Shown here piece by piece: positions 17,446-26,409 of a DNA stretch of 64,000 nt; the first letter of the stretch is position 1, and the number at the start of each line of letters is the position of its first letter. A program made the translations under genes and the position numbers. The notes beneath the pieces were generated by a model. That model did no database searches. It saw only the letters and a program-made list of their open reading frames with translations, and was not told where the DNA came from. Source of the stretch: Evansella caseinilytica (lineage in GTDB: Bacteria; Bacillota; Bacilli; Bacillales; Salisediminibacteriaceae). The stretch is taken from positions 124,001-188,000 of the forward strand of contig NZ_FNPI01000002.1 in NCBI RefSeq assembly GCF_900107275.1. The letters run 5' to 3'.

Positions 17446-17572
17446 TGCGCTGGCTTCACCTGTCTGTCAATACCGCTCACGAATGCTGAAGTAAGCTCCG
17501 GTCTTCGTTGTTTTATTACGCAGCCATTGGATTTCCTGCTTTGGATAGTTTATCCCTCAACTTTTAATCCAT

Positions 17573-17620
17573 GAAAAAATCCCGGCCCGAATAGCACATC
17601 TTTTTCGGATCGGGATTTCA
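17573..17620 (-). terminator. Terminator of yqzM
   Basis: AAATCCCG near 17576 pairs with CGGGATTT near 17612, extended inward by CCGAA / TTCGG. On the minus strand the arm is followed by a T-run, placing it just after the yqzM stop. The remainder of the 17116-17648 gap holds only the repeats listed. Confidence 0.7.
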
Positions 17621-17648
17621 CGACGGCAGCTATGTAAATTGAATGAAC

Positions 17649-17786
17649 TTATCTAGTACCGAAGAAGTGAATGACTTGGGCAATGACAAAAATGGTGATG
17701 AAAAATCCGAAAGTGACCACAAAGCCTACAGCACTATCTAAAAAATCGTTGCGTTTTGATTGTACTTCATTTTCAAATTGATTCAT
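17649..17786 (-). CDS. yqzM: YqzM, small membrane protein
   Basis: 45 residues. A short polar N-terminus (MNQFENEVQSKRNDFLDSA) is followed by one hydrophobic helix (about residues 20-40). The size, sequence and reverse orientation between comEC and holA match B. subtilis YqzM. The start follows AGGAGGGATTGTGAC; a longer in-frame start at 17843 is not supported by the family. Function is unknown. Confidence 0.85.
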   Translation of the reverse strand: MNQFENEVQSKRNDFLDSAVGFVVTFGFFITIFVIAQVIHFFGTR

Positions 17787-18174
17787 GTCACAATCCCTCC
17801 TAGTTTCACATTTAGTATACGGGAATAGCGCAAAAAAATCCACAAAAAATGTGAACGGTGCAGGTCGGACAACGCCGGTGTTTCAGCTGTAAGCACGCCG
17901 TTTTTTCATGGTTTTGTTGTAAAGAGTTGTCACATATATTCGCGTTGCGCATAGGATATCCTAATAATACAACGGAACGATATAAACGATGATTATCGCC
18001 ATAGCAAAGGATCCCGGGAACTTTGCAATGGCGTTTATCATAAATGGGGGGGCTGTTTCACGGTTTTCCCCCTTTTTCTTTGCGGCAAGAAACGGAGCGG
18101 ATTTTGCTGTCTTAACATAAATCAATTATGATACACTACAACATAGAAGATGATTGTCGAAGGGAGTCAGGACA
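17787..18174. other. yqzM-holA intergenic region with a long inverted repeat
   Basis: A 21-bp imperfect inverted repeat (17989-18009 with 18021-18041, three mismatches, arms ending GCAAAG / CTTTGC) surrounds a GATCCCGGGAA loop. It is followed by a GGGGGG / CCCCC hairpin with a T-run (about 18046-18078), which looks like a terminator. A candidate holA promoter comes next (separate entry). Confidence 0.6.
18104..18132 (+). promoter_or_regulatory. Candidate sigma-A promoter for holA
   Basis: TTGCTG (18104-18109) and TATGAT (18127-18132) have a 17-bp spacer and lie about 40 bp before the holA start. Confidence 0.6.
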
Positions 18175-19203
18175 TTGTCGTACATAGACTTGATTAAGCA
18201 GATAAAAAAAGGCTCCGTATCGCCGCTTTATTTACTGGCCGGGACGGAAGAATACTTAATTGAAGATACATTGCACCGAATTATCGAGCGCACTTTGTCT
18301 GAAGAAGAAAAGGAATTCAATTTATCCAAATTCGATATGAAGGAATATTCCGTGGATGTTGCCATTGAAGAAGCTTATACGTTCCCGTTTATGGGCGGGA
18401 AAAGAATTGTCATATTGAAGGATGCCTATTTTTTTACTTCGGCAAAGGAGTCGGGCAAAGTCGAACACAATTTAAAAAAGCTGGAAGCATATATGGAATC
18501 GCCGGCTCCGGAAACGGTGTTTATCATCCAGGCGCCGTATGAAAAATTGGATGAACGGAAAAAAATTGTTAAATTAGCAAAGAAAAATGGAGAATACCTC
18601 GATGGCTGCGCATTGGACGAGCGGGAATTATATCAATGGCTAATTGACCGCGGCCATGATCATCATGTGGAGTTTGACAAGCCTGCCGCCGAGCTGTTAA
18701 TTTCCCTGACAGGCGGACAATTGATGCTCCTGGCGTCAGAAATTAAAAAGCTTGCCATCCACACTGGTGAAGGTGGTACGGTAACGGAAACCATCGTACA
18801 ATCCCTTGTGCCGCGATCATTGGAGCAAAATATTTTCAGTCTGGTGGATGGTGTTGTTAAACGGGACATATCAAAGTCGTGGAAAATTTATTTGGATTTA
18901 TTGAAGCAGAAGGAAGAACCGCTGAAGATCATTGCACTGATGGTGCGCCAGTTTCGCATTCTTTTTCAAGTGAAGCAACTGACGGGGCAGGGGTACGGCC
19001 AAAAGCAAATTGCCGCAAACTTGAAGCTTCACCCATATGCCGTTAAACTGGCGATGGGGCAGGCAAAGCAGTTTAAAGACGAAGAGTTGCTCGATTTGCT
19101 CGATCAACTGGCGGATATCGATTACAACATAAAAACAGGGAGAATGGACAAATCGTTGGCGGTGGAAATCTTTTTTTCCAAGCGGGCAAAAATTTATACT
19201 TGA
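18175..19203 (+). CDS. holA: DNA polymerase III delta subunit
   Basis: 342 residues. The N-terminal motif SPLYLLAGTEEYLIEDTL, the FMGGKRIVILKDAYFF segment and the SLTGGQLMLLASEIKKLA block are typical of HolA. The TTG at 18175, eight bases after AAGGGAG, gives the family N-terminus (SYIDLIKQIKKG); a TTG seven codons earlier is too close to the ribosome site. Delta is the wrench of the clamp loader that opens the beta sliding clamp. It is followed by a terminator shared with rpsT. Confidence 0.95.
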   Translation: MSYIDLIKQIKKGSVSPLYLLAGTEEYLIEDTLHRIIERTLSEEEKEFNLSKFDMKEYSVDVAIEEAYTFPFMGGKRIVILKDAYFFTSAKESGKVEHNLKKLEAYMESPAPETVFIIQAPYEKLDERKKIVKLAKKNGEYLDGCALDERELYQWLIDRGHDHHVEFDKPAAELLISLTGGQLMLLASEIKKLAIHTGEGGTVTETIVQSLVPRSLEQNIFSLVDGVVKRDISKSWKIYLDLLKQKEEPLKIIALMVRQFRILFQVKQLTGQGYGQKQIAANLKLHPYAVKLAMGQAKQFKDEELLDLLDQLADIDYNIKTGRMDKSLAVEIFFSKRAKIYT

Positions 19204-19216
19204 AAACAGAAAAATA

Positions 19217-19253
19217 AAAAGGCATTCAACCTTTCAGAGGGAATGCCTTCTTT
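19217..19253. terminator. Bidirectional terminator between holA and rpsT
   Basis: AAGGCATTC (19219-19227) and GAATGCCTT (19241-19249) form a perfect 9-bp stem with A-rich 5' and T-rich 3' flanks, between convergent genes. Confidence 0.85.
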
Positions 19254-19255
19254 GT

Positions 19256-19522
19256 TTATGCTGATACTTCATTTAAACGCTTTTGCAAATGTGACTTTTG
19301 ACGATTTGCCGCATTTTTATGAATCAGCCCTTTGTTAGCTGCTTTATCAATTTTTTTGGTTGCCACCAAGAATGCTTGCTTAGCGCCTTCCACATCTTTG
19401 TTCTCAGCTTTTGTGTTGAATGTTTTGATCGCTGTACGCAGGTCTGATTTAGCCGCTGCATTTTGAACGCGACGCTTTTCACTAGTTTGAGCACGTTTGA
19501 TAGCAGATTTAATGTTTGCCAT
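19256..19522 (-). CDS. rpsT: 30S ribosomal protein S20
   Basis: 88 residues, Lys- and Ala-rich, with the S20 N-terminus [12 protein letters not shown] and the C-terminal [20 protein letters not shown]. The ATG at 19522 follows AAGGAGGTGA; an upstream in-frame GTG at 19531 overlaps the ribosome site. S20 is a primary 16S rRNA-binding protein. Reverse orientation between holA and gpr is conserved in Bacillus. Confidence 0.97.
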   Translation of the reverse strand: MANIKSAIKRAQTSEKRRVQNAAAKSDLRTAIKTFNTKAENKDVEGAKQAFLVATKKIDKAANKGLIHKNAANRQKSHLQKRLNEVSA

Positions 19523-19583
19523 CCGATTCACCTCCTTGATGCAACCTTAGTAATAACGTTTCAGTTTCTGTGCAACAATAAGG

Positions 19584-19612
19584 ATTGTATCAAAAGCGTT
19601 TTTAAAAAGCAA
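19584..19612 (-). promoter_or_regulatory. Candidate sigma-A promoter for rpsT
   Basis: On the minus strand TTGCTT (19612-19607) and TACAAT (19589-19584) are 17 bp apart, about 60 bp before the rpsT start. Confidence 0.6.
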
Positions 19613-19656
19613 TAGAAAATATCAAACGTATCAACAACCTCCTATAGCTACTAAAT

Positions 19657-19905
19657 AGTGTTTGTTCAAAAAGATCGCTTTTCATCTTTTTGAACAAACA
19701 CGAAGCAATGAGCTGTTCTTCACTGAGACACTGCGAGTTGTCTCATCGTGTCATCGCGCGCGATGGCACTTGGACAGACGTCGGCGCTCTACTAGCAGAG
19801 GAAGAGACAATGAGTGGAGCCGATGCATTCTTTTCATGCCAGCTATAAATGGTTTTCCTGTAGATGGCGCATCGAGCGGAGCCATTGCCTTTTTGAACAC
19901 GCTCT
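19657..19905 (+). repeat. Family A structured repeat, copy A1
   Basis: It starts with hairpin h1 (19658-19701, perfect 18-bp stem). Then come GAAGCAATGAGC, a TGAGACA / TGTCTCA hairpin, the central GTGTCATCG...CGATGGCAC hairpin, AGCAGAGGAAGAGACAATGA, and the terminal CCATTGCCTTTTTGAACAC. It lacks hairpin h4 present in A2-A4. It fills most of the rpsT-gpr gap (19523-19929) and ends 25 bp before the gpr start. Confidence 0.85.
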
Positions 19906-19929
19906 AATAACGAAAAACGAGGTGAAAAA

Positions 19930-21051
19930 ATGCAGCGGGAACTGGATTTAAGTAAATATCAAGTACGAACGGACCTGGCTTTGGAAGCTCATGAAATGAT
20001 TTTGGAAAAAGAGAAGCAAAACGATGCACAACAAGTGCAGGGGAGTATTGACGGTGTTGCGGTAGAAACGAAGGAAGCAGACGGAATTGTCATCACGAAA
20101 GTGAATATATCGGAGGAAGCCACGGAGAGAATCAATAAAAAAGCAGGGCAATATTTAACGTTTGAAGTGCAGGGAATTCGGCAAAAGGACACTGAGCTGC
20201 AAGACAGGGTACAGGAAATTTTTGCAAAAGAATTCAACGTTTTTTTGCAGGAGATGGGAATTTCAGACGATGCAAAATGTCTTGTAGTTGGACTCGGGAA
20301 CTGGAACGTTACCCCCGATGCGCTGGGACCGCTTGTCGTCGATAATTTGCTTGTCACAAGCCACCTGTTTGAATTGCAGCCAGAAAATGTTCAGGATGGA
20401 TATCGACCGGTAAGTGCGATTACTCCGGGAGTTATGGGGATTACGGGAATAGAGACGAGCGATATCATTTTAGGGGTGGTGGAAAAATCACAGCCTGATT
20501 TTATCATTGCCGTCGATGCACTGGCCTCCCGGTCCATCGAGCGTGTCAATACAACGATTCAAATATCGGATACCGGCATACACCCGGGATCAGGTGTGGG
20601 AAATAAACGGAAGGAATTATCTAAGGAAGTGCTCGGCATACCGGTGATTGCTGTCGGTGTCCCGACGGTGGTGGATGCCGTATCGATCACGAGCGACACG
20701 ATCGATTTTTTGCTTAAGCACCTGGGGAGAGAAACGCGGGAGCAGCATGCTCCCAAGCGGGCGCTGGCGCCTGCAGGAATGACTTTTGGGGAACGGAAAA
20801 AGCTGACGGAAGCAGATCTTCCGGGCGAGCAGGAAAGACAGCGTTACTTAGGAATCGTCGGCGGGCTTGAGGAAGGAGAAAAACGCCAGCTTATTCAGGA
20901 AGTTCTTTCCCCGTTAGGACATAATTTGATGGTCACACCCAAGGAAGTGGACACTTTCATGGAAGATATGGGAAATGTGCTTGCGCAAGGACTGAATGCT
21001 GCATTGCACGGAACTGTCAATCAAGATAATGTCGGCTCCTTTACCCACTGA
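19930..21051 (+). CDS. gpr: GPR, spore germination protease for small acid-soluble proteins
   Basis: 373 residues. The N-terminus ([17 protein letters not shown]) resembles the GPR propeptide with the RTDLA processing region. The core has [32 protein letters not shown], and the C-terminal [13 protein letters not shown] is made as a zymogen in the forespore and degrades DNA-protecting SASPs when spores germinate. A repeat ends just upstream, so its forespore promoter may lie partly in repeat DNA. In B. subtilis spoIIP follows, as here. Confidence 0.96.
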   Translation: MQRELDLSKYQVRTDLALEAHEMILEKEKQNDAQQVQGSIDGVAVETKEADGIVITKVNISEEATERINKKAGQYLTFEVQGIRQKDTELQDRVQEIFAKEFNVFLQEMGISDDAKCLVVGLGNWNVTPDALGPLVVDNLLVTSHLFELQPENVQDGYRPVSAITPGVMGITGIETSDIILGVVEKSQPDFIIAVDALASRSIERVNTTIQISDTGIHPGSGVGNKRKELSKEVLGIPVIAVGVPTVVDAVSITSDTIDFLLKHLGRETREQHAPKRALAPAGMTFGERKKLTEADLPGEQERQRYLGIVGGLEEGEKRQLIQEVLSPLGHNLMVTPKEVDTFMEDMGNVLAQGLNAALHGTVNQDNVGSFTH

Positions 21052-21131
21052 AATATTTTGTTATGCGTCAGCTAGTTCTAACAGCCCATTTCTTGTCATA
21101 GTATAGTTGTAACAAGACAAGGAAGGGCTGA

Positions 21132-22301
21132 ATGTCTTTGATACGGCGAGGAATGTACCGGAAAAAACACCATATCCATGTGCAATGGAATGGGACAAGC
21201 GTGAAAAAAAGCTTTTTCACTCTTATTGCCGCAGTTGTCGGACTTTTCTTTACTACTTCCATGATGACAGCCTTCGGTCCCGGGCATTCGCTCTCGTCAG
21301 CATATATCAACGACGCCGGCAGAAAAATTTCCAACGAGATGTTTGTTTACATGCTCGGGATGGAAAATCGCTATTTTACCCAGGCTCTGCCGGAAGATGC
21401 AGTGCCTCCGTCCGTGGCGTCAACAGTATTTAAGCTGGCGACGAGCCTCAATCCCGACGATCCCCGGAGTCTTCTCGGCCGGGAGCTTCCCGGCTTTGCG
21501 CTGTTTGACGGAAAAATTCTCGCAGGTGAGGGAATTGATTATACGGAAATGCCGCTGGAATCAGCGCCGCCGTTAGAAGTTTTAATGGCGGAACGGGAAG
21601 CCTCCACGGAGCGGCTGGAGGAGATCGATGCTATCAGAGAGCAACTGGAGGAGACGGACGTGCTTGAGCAAGTCGTGCATATCATTCACTCGCATAATCG
21701 CGAATCCTACTACCCGGAATTGGAAGCAGATGCCGATGCTCCTTTCCATCATGAAGTCAACATTACTTTGGCTGGAGAGAAGCTCGGCATCGAACTGGCG
21801 AAACGGGGAATCGGCGCGGATGTGGATACGACGGATATCAATGCGGAATTAGTTGAACGCGGCTGGCAGTACAGTCAGTCGTACAGCATGGCACGGGAAG
21901 TTCTCGAAGAGATGGTGGAAACAAACGGCGAGTATGAATTTTACTTTGACCTCCACCGGGATTCCCAGCGACGGGAAAAAACAACGGTGGAAATAAACGG
22001 GGAGTCGTACGCGCAGATTTTGTTTGTCGTCGGGGAGAAAAATCCTGATCATGAAAAAAACAGAGCGCTTGCCGAGGAATTGTACCATCGCCTTGCGCAG
22101 CATAAGCCGGGAGTCGTCAGAGGAATATTTTCCCCGCCGAATACTCCTGGGGCAAACGGCATTTATAATCAGGATTTTTCTCCAAACTCCCTGCTGATTG
22201 AATTTGGCGGGGTGGACAATACTTTGGAAGAAGTGTACCGGTCGGTGGAAGTGTTTGCGGAAGTGTTCAGCGAGTTTTATTATGACGCGCTGGAACGGTA
22301 A
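21132..22301 (+). CDS. spoIIP: SpoIIP, peptidoglycan amidase/endopeptidase of forespore engulfment
   Basis: 389 residues. A single membrane helix (about residues 28-48) is followed by an external domain with the SpoIIP catalytic block (IIHSHNRESYYPEL, near residue 187) and later FYFDLHRDSQRRE and LIEFGGVDNTLEEVYR. SpoIIP works with SpoIID and SpoIIM to thin septal peptidoglycan so that the mother-cell membrane can move around the forespore. The start follows AAGGAAGG; yqxA follows 15 bp downstream. Confidence 0.95.
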   Translation: MSLIRRGMYRKKHHIHVQWNGTSVKKSFFTLIAAVVGLFFTTSMMTAFGPGHSLSSAYINDAGRKISNEMFVYMLGMENRYFTQALPEDAVPPSVASTVFKLATSLNPDDPRSLLGRELPGFALFDGKILAGEGIDYTEMPLESAPPLEVLMAEREASTERLEEIDAIREQLEETDVLEQVVHIIHSHNRESYYPELEADADAPFHHEVNITLAGEKLGIELAKRGIGADVDTTDINAELVERGWQYSQSYSMAREVLEEMVETNGEYEFYFDLHRDSQRREKTTVEINGESYAQILFVVGEKNPDHEKNRALAEELYHRLAQHKPGVVRGIFSPPNTPGANGIYNQDFSPNSLLIEFGGVDNTLEEVYRSVEVFAEVFSEFYYDALER

Positions 22302-22316
22302 AGGGGGAAGCGGGAA

Positions 22317-22733
22317 ATGTCCTATGTTTTTAGCAGAGGACTGTTGTTGTCGGCAGTGCTGATGTTCGGGTTCATTTTAGGCATCGTTTATTCCAACCAT
22401 TTTCCAACGGAGCTGGGAGAGCTGCTGCAAAGCGAAACGGTGGATGAAACGATCGCGGCACCGGACGTCTCGACGGAAGAAACATCTTCACCGCATAAAG
22501 GATTCATAGTCAAGGACAAGGATGATTTAAAAATCGAGATAGAAGATGGCGATCAACTGGTCATTTATCACCATGACGAGAAAGAGGCGGGAAACAGCGT
22601 ATTGAATGAAGCTGTAACAGCTCAAAACAAGCAGTCCGGCGATTCTGGCAACTTCTTGTCCGAGATGGGATTGCGGACGGCGGAAGCCTTTGAAGGTGTG
22701 TTCCGCTCCTTGTTTGCTTTGGTGGAACAGTAA
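22317..22733 (+). CDS. yqxA: YqxA family protein
   Basis: 138 residues. One N-terminal membrane helix (about 8-25, GLLLSAVLMFGFILGIVYS) is followed by an acidic, probably external, low-complexity region and a C-terminal amphipathic block (FLSEMGLRTAEAFEGVFRSLF). Position after spoIIP and before lepA matches B. subtilis yqxA. Function is unknown; the operon context suggests sporulation. A terminator follows. Confidence 0.85.
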   Translation: MSYVFSRGLLLSAVLMFGFILGIVYSNHFPTELGELLQSETVDETIAAPDVSTEETSSPHKGFIVKDKDDLKIEIEDGDQLVIYHHDEKEAGNSVLNEAVTAQNKQSGDSGNFLSEMGLRTAEAFEGVFRSLFALVEQ

Positions 22734-22749
22734 ACTCGCTTCAACAACC

Positions 22750-22784
22750 AAGCCTGATGGAAAATGATTTCTGTCGGGTTTTTT
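22750..22784 (+). terminator. Terminator after yqxA
   Basis: AAGCCTGA (22750-22757) pairs with TCGGGTTT (about 22774-22781, including G-T pairs) and is followed by a T-run. Confidence 0.65.
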
Positions 22785-22849
22785 CAATGCAGCATTATCC
22801 ATGCCGTCTCTACTAACGGGGAATTTTAAGGAAGTTGTGAAAAGAATAT

Positions 22850-22879
22850 TTGCTGTTTTTCGTTTATTATTGCTATAAT
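22850..22879 (+). promoter_or_regulatory. Candidate sigma-A promoter for lepA
   Basis: TTGCTG (22850-22855) and a perfect TATAAT (22874-22879) are spaced 18 bp, about 47 bp upstream of lepA. Confidence 0.65.
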
Positions 22880-22925
22880 ATTTTTTAGTGTAATTTCTCG
22901 GGAAAATAGTAGGAGTGATGACGAG

Positions 22926-24755
22926 ATGAAGCATGAAGACCGTATAAAGCGCAGAGAAAAAATTCGTAATTTCTCAATAATCGCTCACATAGATCACGGT
23001 AAATCCACCTTAGCCGACAGAATACTGGAGAAAACAAGCGCGCTGACACAACGCGAAATGAAGGATCAAATGCTCGACGCCATGGATTTGGAACGTGAAC
23101 GCGGCATAACAATCAAGCTGAATGCTGTTCAATTAAAATACAAAGCTGCCAATGGCGAAGATTATATTTTTCATTTAATTGATACTCCCGGGCACGTGGA
23201 TTTTACGTATGAAGTGTCCCGCAGTCTGGCAGCCTGTGAAGGAGCGCTGCTGATTGTTGATGCCGCTCAAGGCATTGAAGCACAAACATTGGCCAACGTC
23301 TACCTTGCGTTGGATAACGACCTGGAAATTATCCCGGTAATCAACAAAATTGATTTGCCGAGTGCTGAACCTGAGCGAGTCAGTCAAGAAGTGGAGGATG
23401 TTATCGGCTTGCCGAAAGAGGATTGCATTCCGGCATCCGCCAAAAGCGGGATCGGTATAGAAGAAATTCTGGAAGCGGTAGTGGAAAAAGTCCCTGCGCC
23501 AAGCGGTGATCCTTCCGCTCCGTTAAAGGCGCTGATCTTTGATTCACTGTATGATCCTTACCGCGGCGTTATCGTTTATATGAGAATTGTGGAGGGAACG
23601 GTAAAGCCTGGTGACAGAGTAAGGATGATGGCAACGAATAAGGAATTTGATGTGCAGGAAATCGGGGTGTTTACTCCAAAGCCCGAACCGCAGGCAGAAT
23701 TGACCGTCGGTGATGTCGGCTATATGGTAGCCTCGATTAAAAATGTTGGTGATACTCGCGTGGGGGATACGGTAACGAGCGCCACCCGCCCGACAGCTGA
23801 ACCGCTCCCAGGCTACCGCAAATTGAACCCGATGGTATTTTGCGGACTGTATCCGGTGGATACAAACGACTATAACGATTTAAGGGAAGCGCTGGAGAAA
23901 TTGGAGCTGAACGACGCCGCGCTGCAATATGAAGCGGAGACCTCGCAAGCGCTTGGCTTCGGTTTCCGATGCGGCTTTCTCGGTCTCCTTCATATGGAGA
24001 TTATTCAGGAGCGCATCGAACGGGAATTCAATATTGATTTAATTACCACGGCGCCGAGTGTTATTTACAATGTCCATATGACGGATGGTGCTTCCTTAAC
24101 GATTGACAATCCGGCAAAAATGCCTGATCCGCAGAAGATTGACTATGTGGAAGAGCCGTATGTAAAAGCGCAGGTCATGGTACCGAACGATTATGTCGGT
24201 GCAGTCATGGAGCTTTGCCAGAAAAAGCGCGGCGATTACATCGATATGCAATACTTGGATGAAAACCGCGTTACGATCACCTATGAGCTGCCGCTATCGG
24301 AAATTGTCTACGATTTTTTTGACGCCTTAAAGTCGGGGACAAAAGGGTACGCTTCCTTCGATTACGAATTGATCGGTTATAAGGAAAGCCGCCTTGTAAA
24401 AATGGATATCCTTCTGAACGGGGAAAGAATTGATGCGCTTTCCGTGATTGTTCACCGTGACAGTGCCTATCAACGCGGCAAGATTATCGTGGAAAAACTG
24501 AAAGAGTTGATCCCTAGGCAGCAGTTTGAAGTCCCGGTGCAAGCCAGTATCGGGCAGAAGATTATCGCCCGCTCTACGATTAAAGCGATGCGTAAAAATG
24601 TTTTGGCCAAGTGTTACGGTGGAGATATTTCGCGAAAAAGAAAATTGCTTGAAAAGCAAAAAGAGGGGAAAAAACGAATGAAAAGCGTCGGCAGCGTGGA
24701 GGTTCCGCAAGAGGCCTTTATGTCAGTGCTGAGCATGGATGAGGGAAGCAAATAA
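22926..24755 (+). CDS. lepA: Elongation factor 4 (LepA)
   Basis: 609 residues. GTPase motifs are AHIDHGKST (G1, residues 20-28), DTPGHVDF (G3, near 85) and NKID (G4, near 139). The LepA-specific C-terminal domain ends with [15 protein letters not shown] and [10 protein letters not shown]-like basic residues. LepA is a ribosome-associated translational GTPase that acts on stalled or initiating ribosomes. Its place between the spoIIP/yqxA pair and hemW is conserved, though here 405 bp with another repeat separates it from hemW. Confidence 0.97.
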   Translation: MKHEDRIKRREKIRNFSIIAHIDHGKSTLADRILEKTSALTQREMKDQMLDAMDLERERGITIKLNAVQLKYKAANGEDYIFHLIDTPGHVDFTYEVSRSLAACEGALLIVDAAQGIEAQTLANVYLALDNDLEIIPVINKIDLPSAEPERVSQEVEDVIGLPKEDCIPASAKSGIGIEEILEAVVEKVPAPSGDPSAPLKALIFDSLYDPYRGVIVYMRIVEGTVKPGDRVRMMATNKEFDVQEIGVFTPKPEPQAELTVGDVGYMVASIKNVGDTRVGDTVTSATRPTAEPLPGYRKLNPMVFCGLYPVDTNDYNDLREALEKLELNDAALQYEAETSQALGFGFRCGFLGLLHMEIIQERIEREFNIDLITTAPSVIYNVHMTDGASLTIDNPAKMPDPQKIDYVEEPYVKAQVMVPNDYVGAVMELCQKKRGDYIDMQYLDENRVTITYELPLSEIVYDFFDALKSGTKGYASFDYELIGYKESRLVKMDILLNGERIDALSVIVHRDSAYQRGKIIVEKLKELIPRQQFEVPVQASIGQKIIARSTIKAMRKNVLAKCYGGDISRKRKLLEKQKEGKKRMKSVGSVEVPQEAFMSVLSMDEGSK

Positions 24756-25160
24756 ATTGTGAGTTCATACACCTCTTAAGGTGTGAGTTCAATCATCTGC
24801 TATTAAATCAAAAGCGTCGTTCACTAAGGCAACATTTCGCCTTTGGACAACCTATCAAAAGTGCCGTGGTTCTCTTGAAATGACATGTAAAGCATCCTTT
24901 CGTGCTTTACAGCAGCAGGAGGTGCCTGGCACTTTAAAATTAACCGCTTCCGCTTTTCCAATAAAGTCAGAAACTTAAGACCCAAGAAAGCTGTCTAGCT
25001 GCAGCGGTTATCGACTAGAAAACTTCCCTCCCCTCGTCTACGATAAGTCGAGAACGAAAGATTTCGATCTTTCGACTCTCCTATATCTCACTCGGGTCAG
25101 TCCAGTTTTTACGTCGATGAGCAAACCGCTTCCGCTTTTCTAATAAGGATGTGAAACGAA
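24756..25160 (+). repeat. lepA-hemW spacer with a composite intergenic repeat (family C)
   Basis: Two short GTGAGTTCA starts (24760 and 24780) look like family B end fragments. At 24859-24938 AAAGTGCC pairs with GGCACTTT around an inner GTAAAGCA / TGCTTTAC hairpin. At 24991-25140 a block begins CTGTCTAGCTGCAGCG, contains a GAACGAAAGATTTCGATCTTTCG hairpin, and ends GCTTCCGCTTTTC. This last block resembles intergenic repeats I recall from other Bacillaceae; that memory is unverified. No gene is present. Confidence 0.6.
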
Positions 25161-26300
25161 ATGAAACCGAAAGCCGTATATATACATGTCCCTTTCTGTG
25201 AACAGATATGTCATTATTGTGATTTTAATAAATTTTTTTTAGAAAAACAGCCAGTGGATGAATATCTTCAGCTCTGCGTAGAGGAGATGAAGCATACAGT
25301 GAAAAATACCCCGCCGGATGAGATCGCCTCGGTTTATGTGGGGGGCGGAACACCGACATCGTTGACAACAAGCCAGCTGCAGCTGCTTCTTGAAGGAATC
25401 AAAGCTTATTTTCCACTGCGGACAAGCTGTGAATGGACGGTGGAAGTGAACCCTGGCAGCGCCGGCCGCGAGAAACTGGAAATGATGAGAAGCCAGGGGG
25501 TCAACCGGCTCAGCATTGGCGCACAAACTTTTGATCCCGGGCTGTTACATGCGATCGGCCGTGATCATCAGGCCGAGGATGTGGAGAAAACGGTGAGGAT
25601 GGCGAGGGGTGCCGGTTTTGAGAATATATCGATTGATTTAATGTTCGGTCTGCCCGGCCAAACGATGGAGCAGTTCAAAGATACCCTTCAGCGGGTCATG
25701 GCGCTGTCTGTGGAACATGTCAGTGCCTATTCGCTGAAAATCGAGCCGAAAACCGTATTTTATCATTTGTGGAAAAAAGGATCGCTGCTGCTCCCGGAAG
25801 AGGATACGGAGGTGGAAATGTATGAAGAATTGTGCTCTCATTTAAAAAAGACCGGCTTTATCCAGTATGAAATCAGCAATTTTGCTAAAATGGGCCGGCA
25901 AAGCCGTCACAATTTAACATATTGGAATAATGAAGAATATTATGGTATCGGTGCCGGAGCCCATAGTTACCTTTCCGGAATCCGCCGCATGAACCATGGG
26001 CCGTTGCCAAAATACATGGAGTCGATCAGGAAATGCGGACTGCCGTATCGCGAGGAGCATCGCGTTACCGTACAAGAAAAAATGGAAGAAGAAATGTTCA
26101 TGGGGTTGAGGAGGCTTTCCGGCGTATCCTATGCAACATTTTCACAAAAATTTGGGATAACTATAAACGAGGTTTTTCCGGGCGTTGTGGAGCAATTGAT
26201 GAAAAAAAATTTGCTTGAGGATACCGGGGCGGCCGTTCGTTTGACAAAAAACGGCCTTTTACTAGGTAACGACGTATTCGAGCAGTTTCTTTTATCGTAG
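25161..26300 (+). CDS. hemW: HemW, radical SAM heme chaperone
   Basis: 379 residues. The iron-sulfur motif is Cys13, Cys17, Cys20 followed by Phe22 (CxxxCxYCxF), the pattern of HemW rather than of coproporphyrinogen dehydrogenase HemN, which has a fourth Cys. GGGTPT near residue 64 is the SAM-binding glycine motif. HemW binds heme and delivers it to target proteins. In B. subtilis the orthologue (formerly hemN/yqeR) also lies just before hrcA. Confidence 0.93.
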   Translation: MKPKAVYIHVPFCEQICHYCDFNKFFLEKQPVDEYLQLCVEEMKHTVKNTPPDEIASVYVGGGTPTSLTTSQLQLLLEGIKAYFPLRTSCEWTVEVNPGSAGREKLEMMRSQGVNRLSIGAQTFDPGLLHAIGRDHQAEDVEKTVRMARGAGFENISIDLMFGLPGQTMEQFKDTLQRVMALSVEHVSAYSLKIEPKTVFYHLWKKGSLLLPEEDTEVEMYEELCSHLKKTGFIQYEISNFAKMGRQSRHNLTYWNNEEYYGIGAGAHSYLSGIRRMNHGPLPKYMESIRKCGLPYREEHRVTVQEKMEEEMFMGLRRLSGVSYATFSQKFGITINEVFPGVVEQLMKKNLLEDTGAAVRLTKNGLLLGNDVFEQFLLS

Positions 26301-26324
26301 CCGCTTTCCAAACAACCATCTTCG

Positions 26325-26360
26325 TTGACAAGAGGATTCCTTCTTTGGTAAGTTAATATA
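26325..26360 (+). promoter_or_regulatory. Candidate promoter of the hrcA operon
   Basis: A perfect TTGACA -35 lies at 26325-26330. The -10 box is less certain: TAAGTT at 18-bp spacing or the AT-rich TTAATATA just beyond. It is placed immediately before the CIRCE operator, as in B. subtilis. Confidence 0.55.
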
Positions 26361-26365
26361 TAGAT

Positions 26366-26392
26366 TTAGCACTCGTTAAGCGAGAGTGCTAA
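26366..26392 (+). promoter_or_regulatory. CIRCE operator (HrcA binding site)
   Basis: A perfect inverted repeat TTAGCACTC-N9-GAGTGCTAA lies in the hrcA leader, 17 bp before the start codon. It matches the CIRCE consensus exactly, so hrcA and downstream heat-shock genes should be repressed by HrcA. Confidence 0.97.
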
Positions 26393-26409
26393 CAGGAGGG
26401 GGTGCACAA

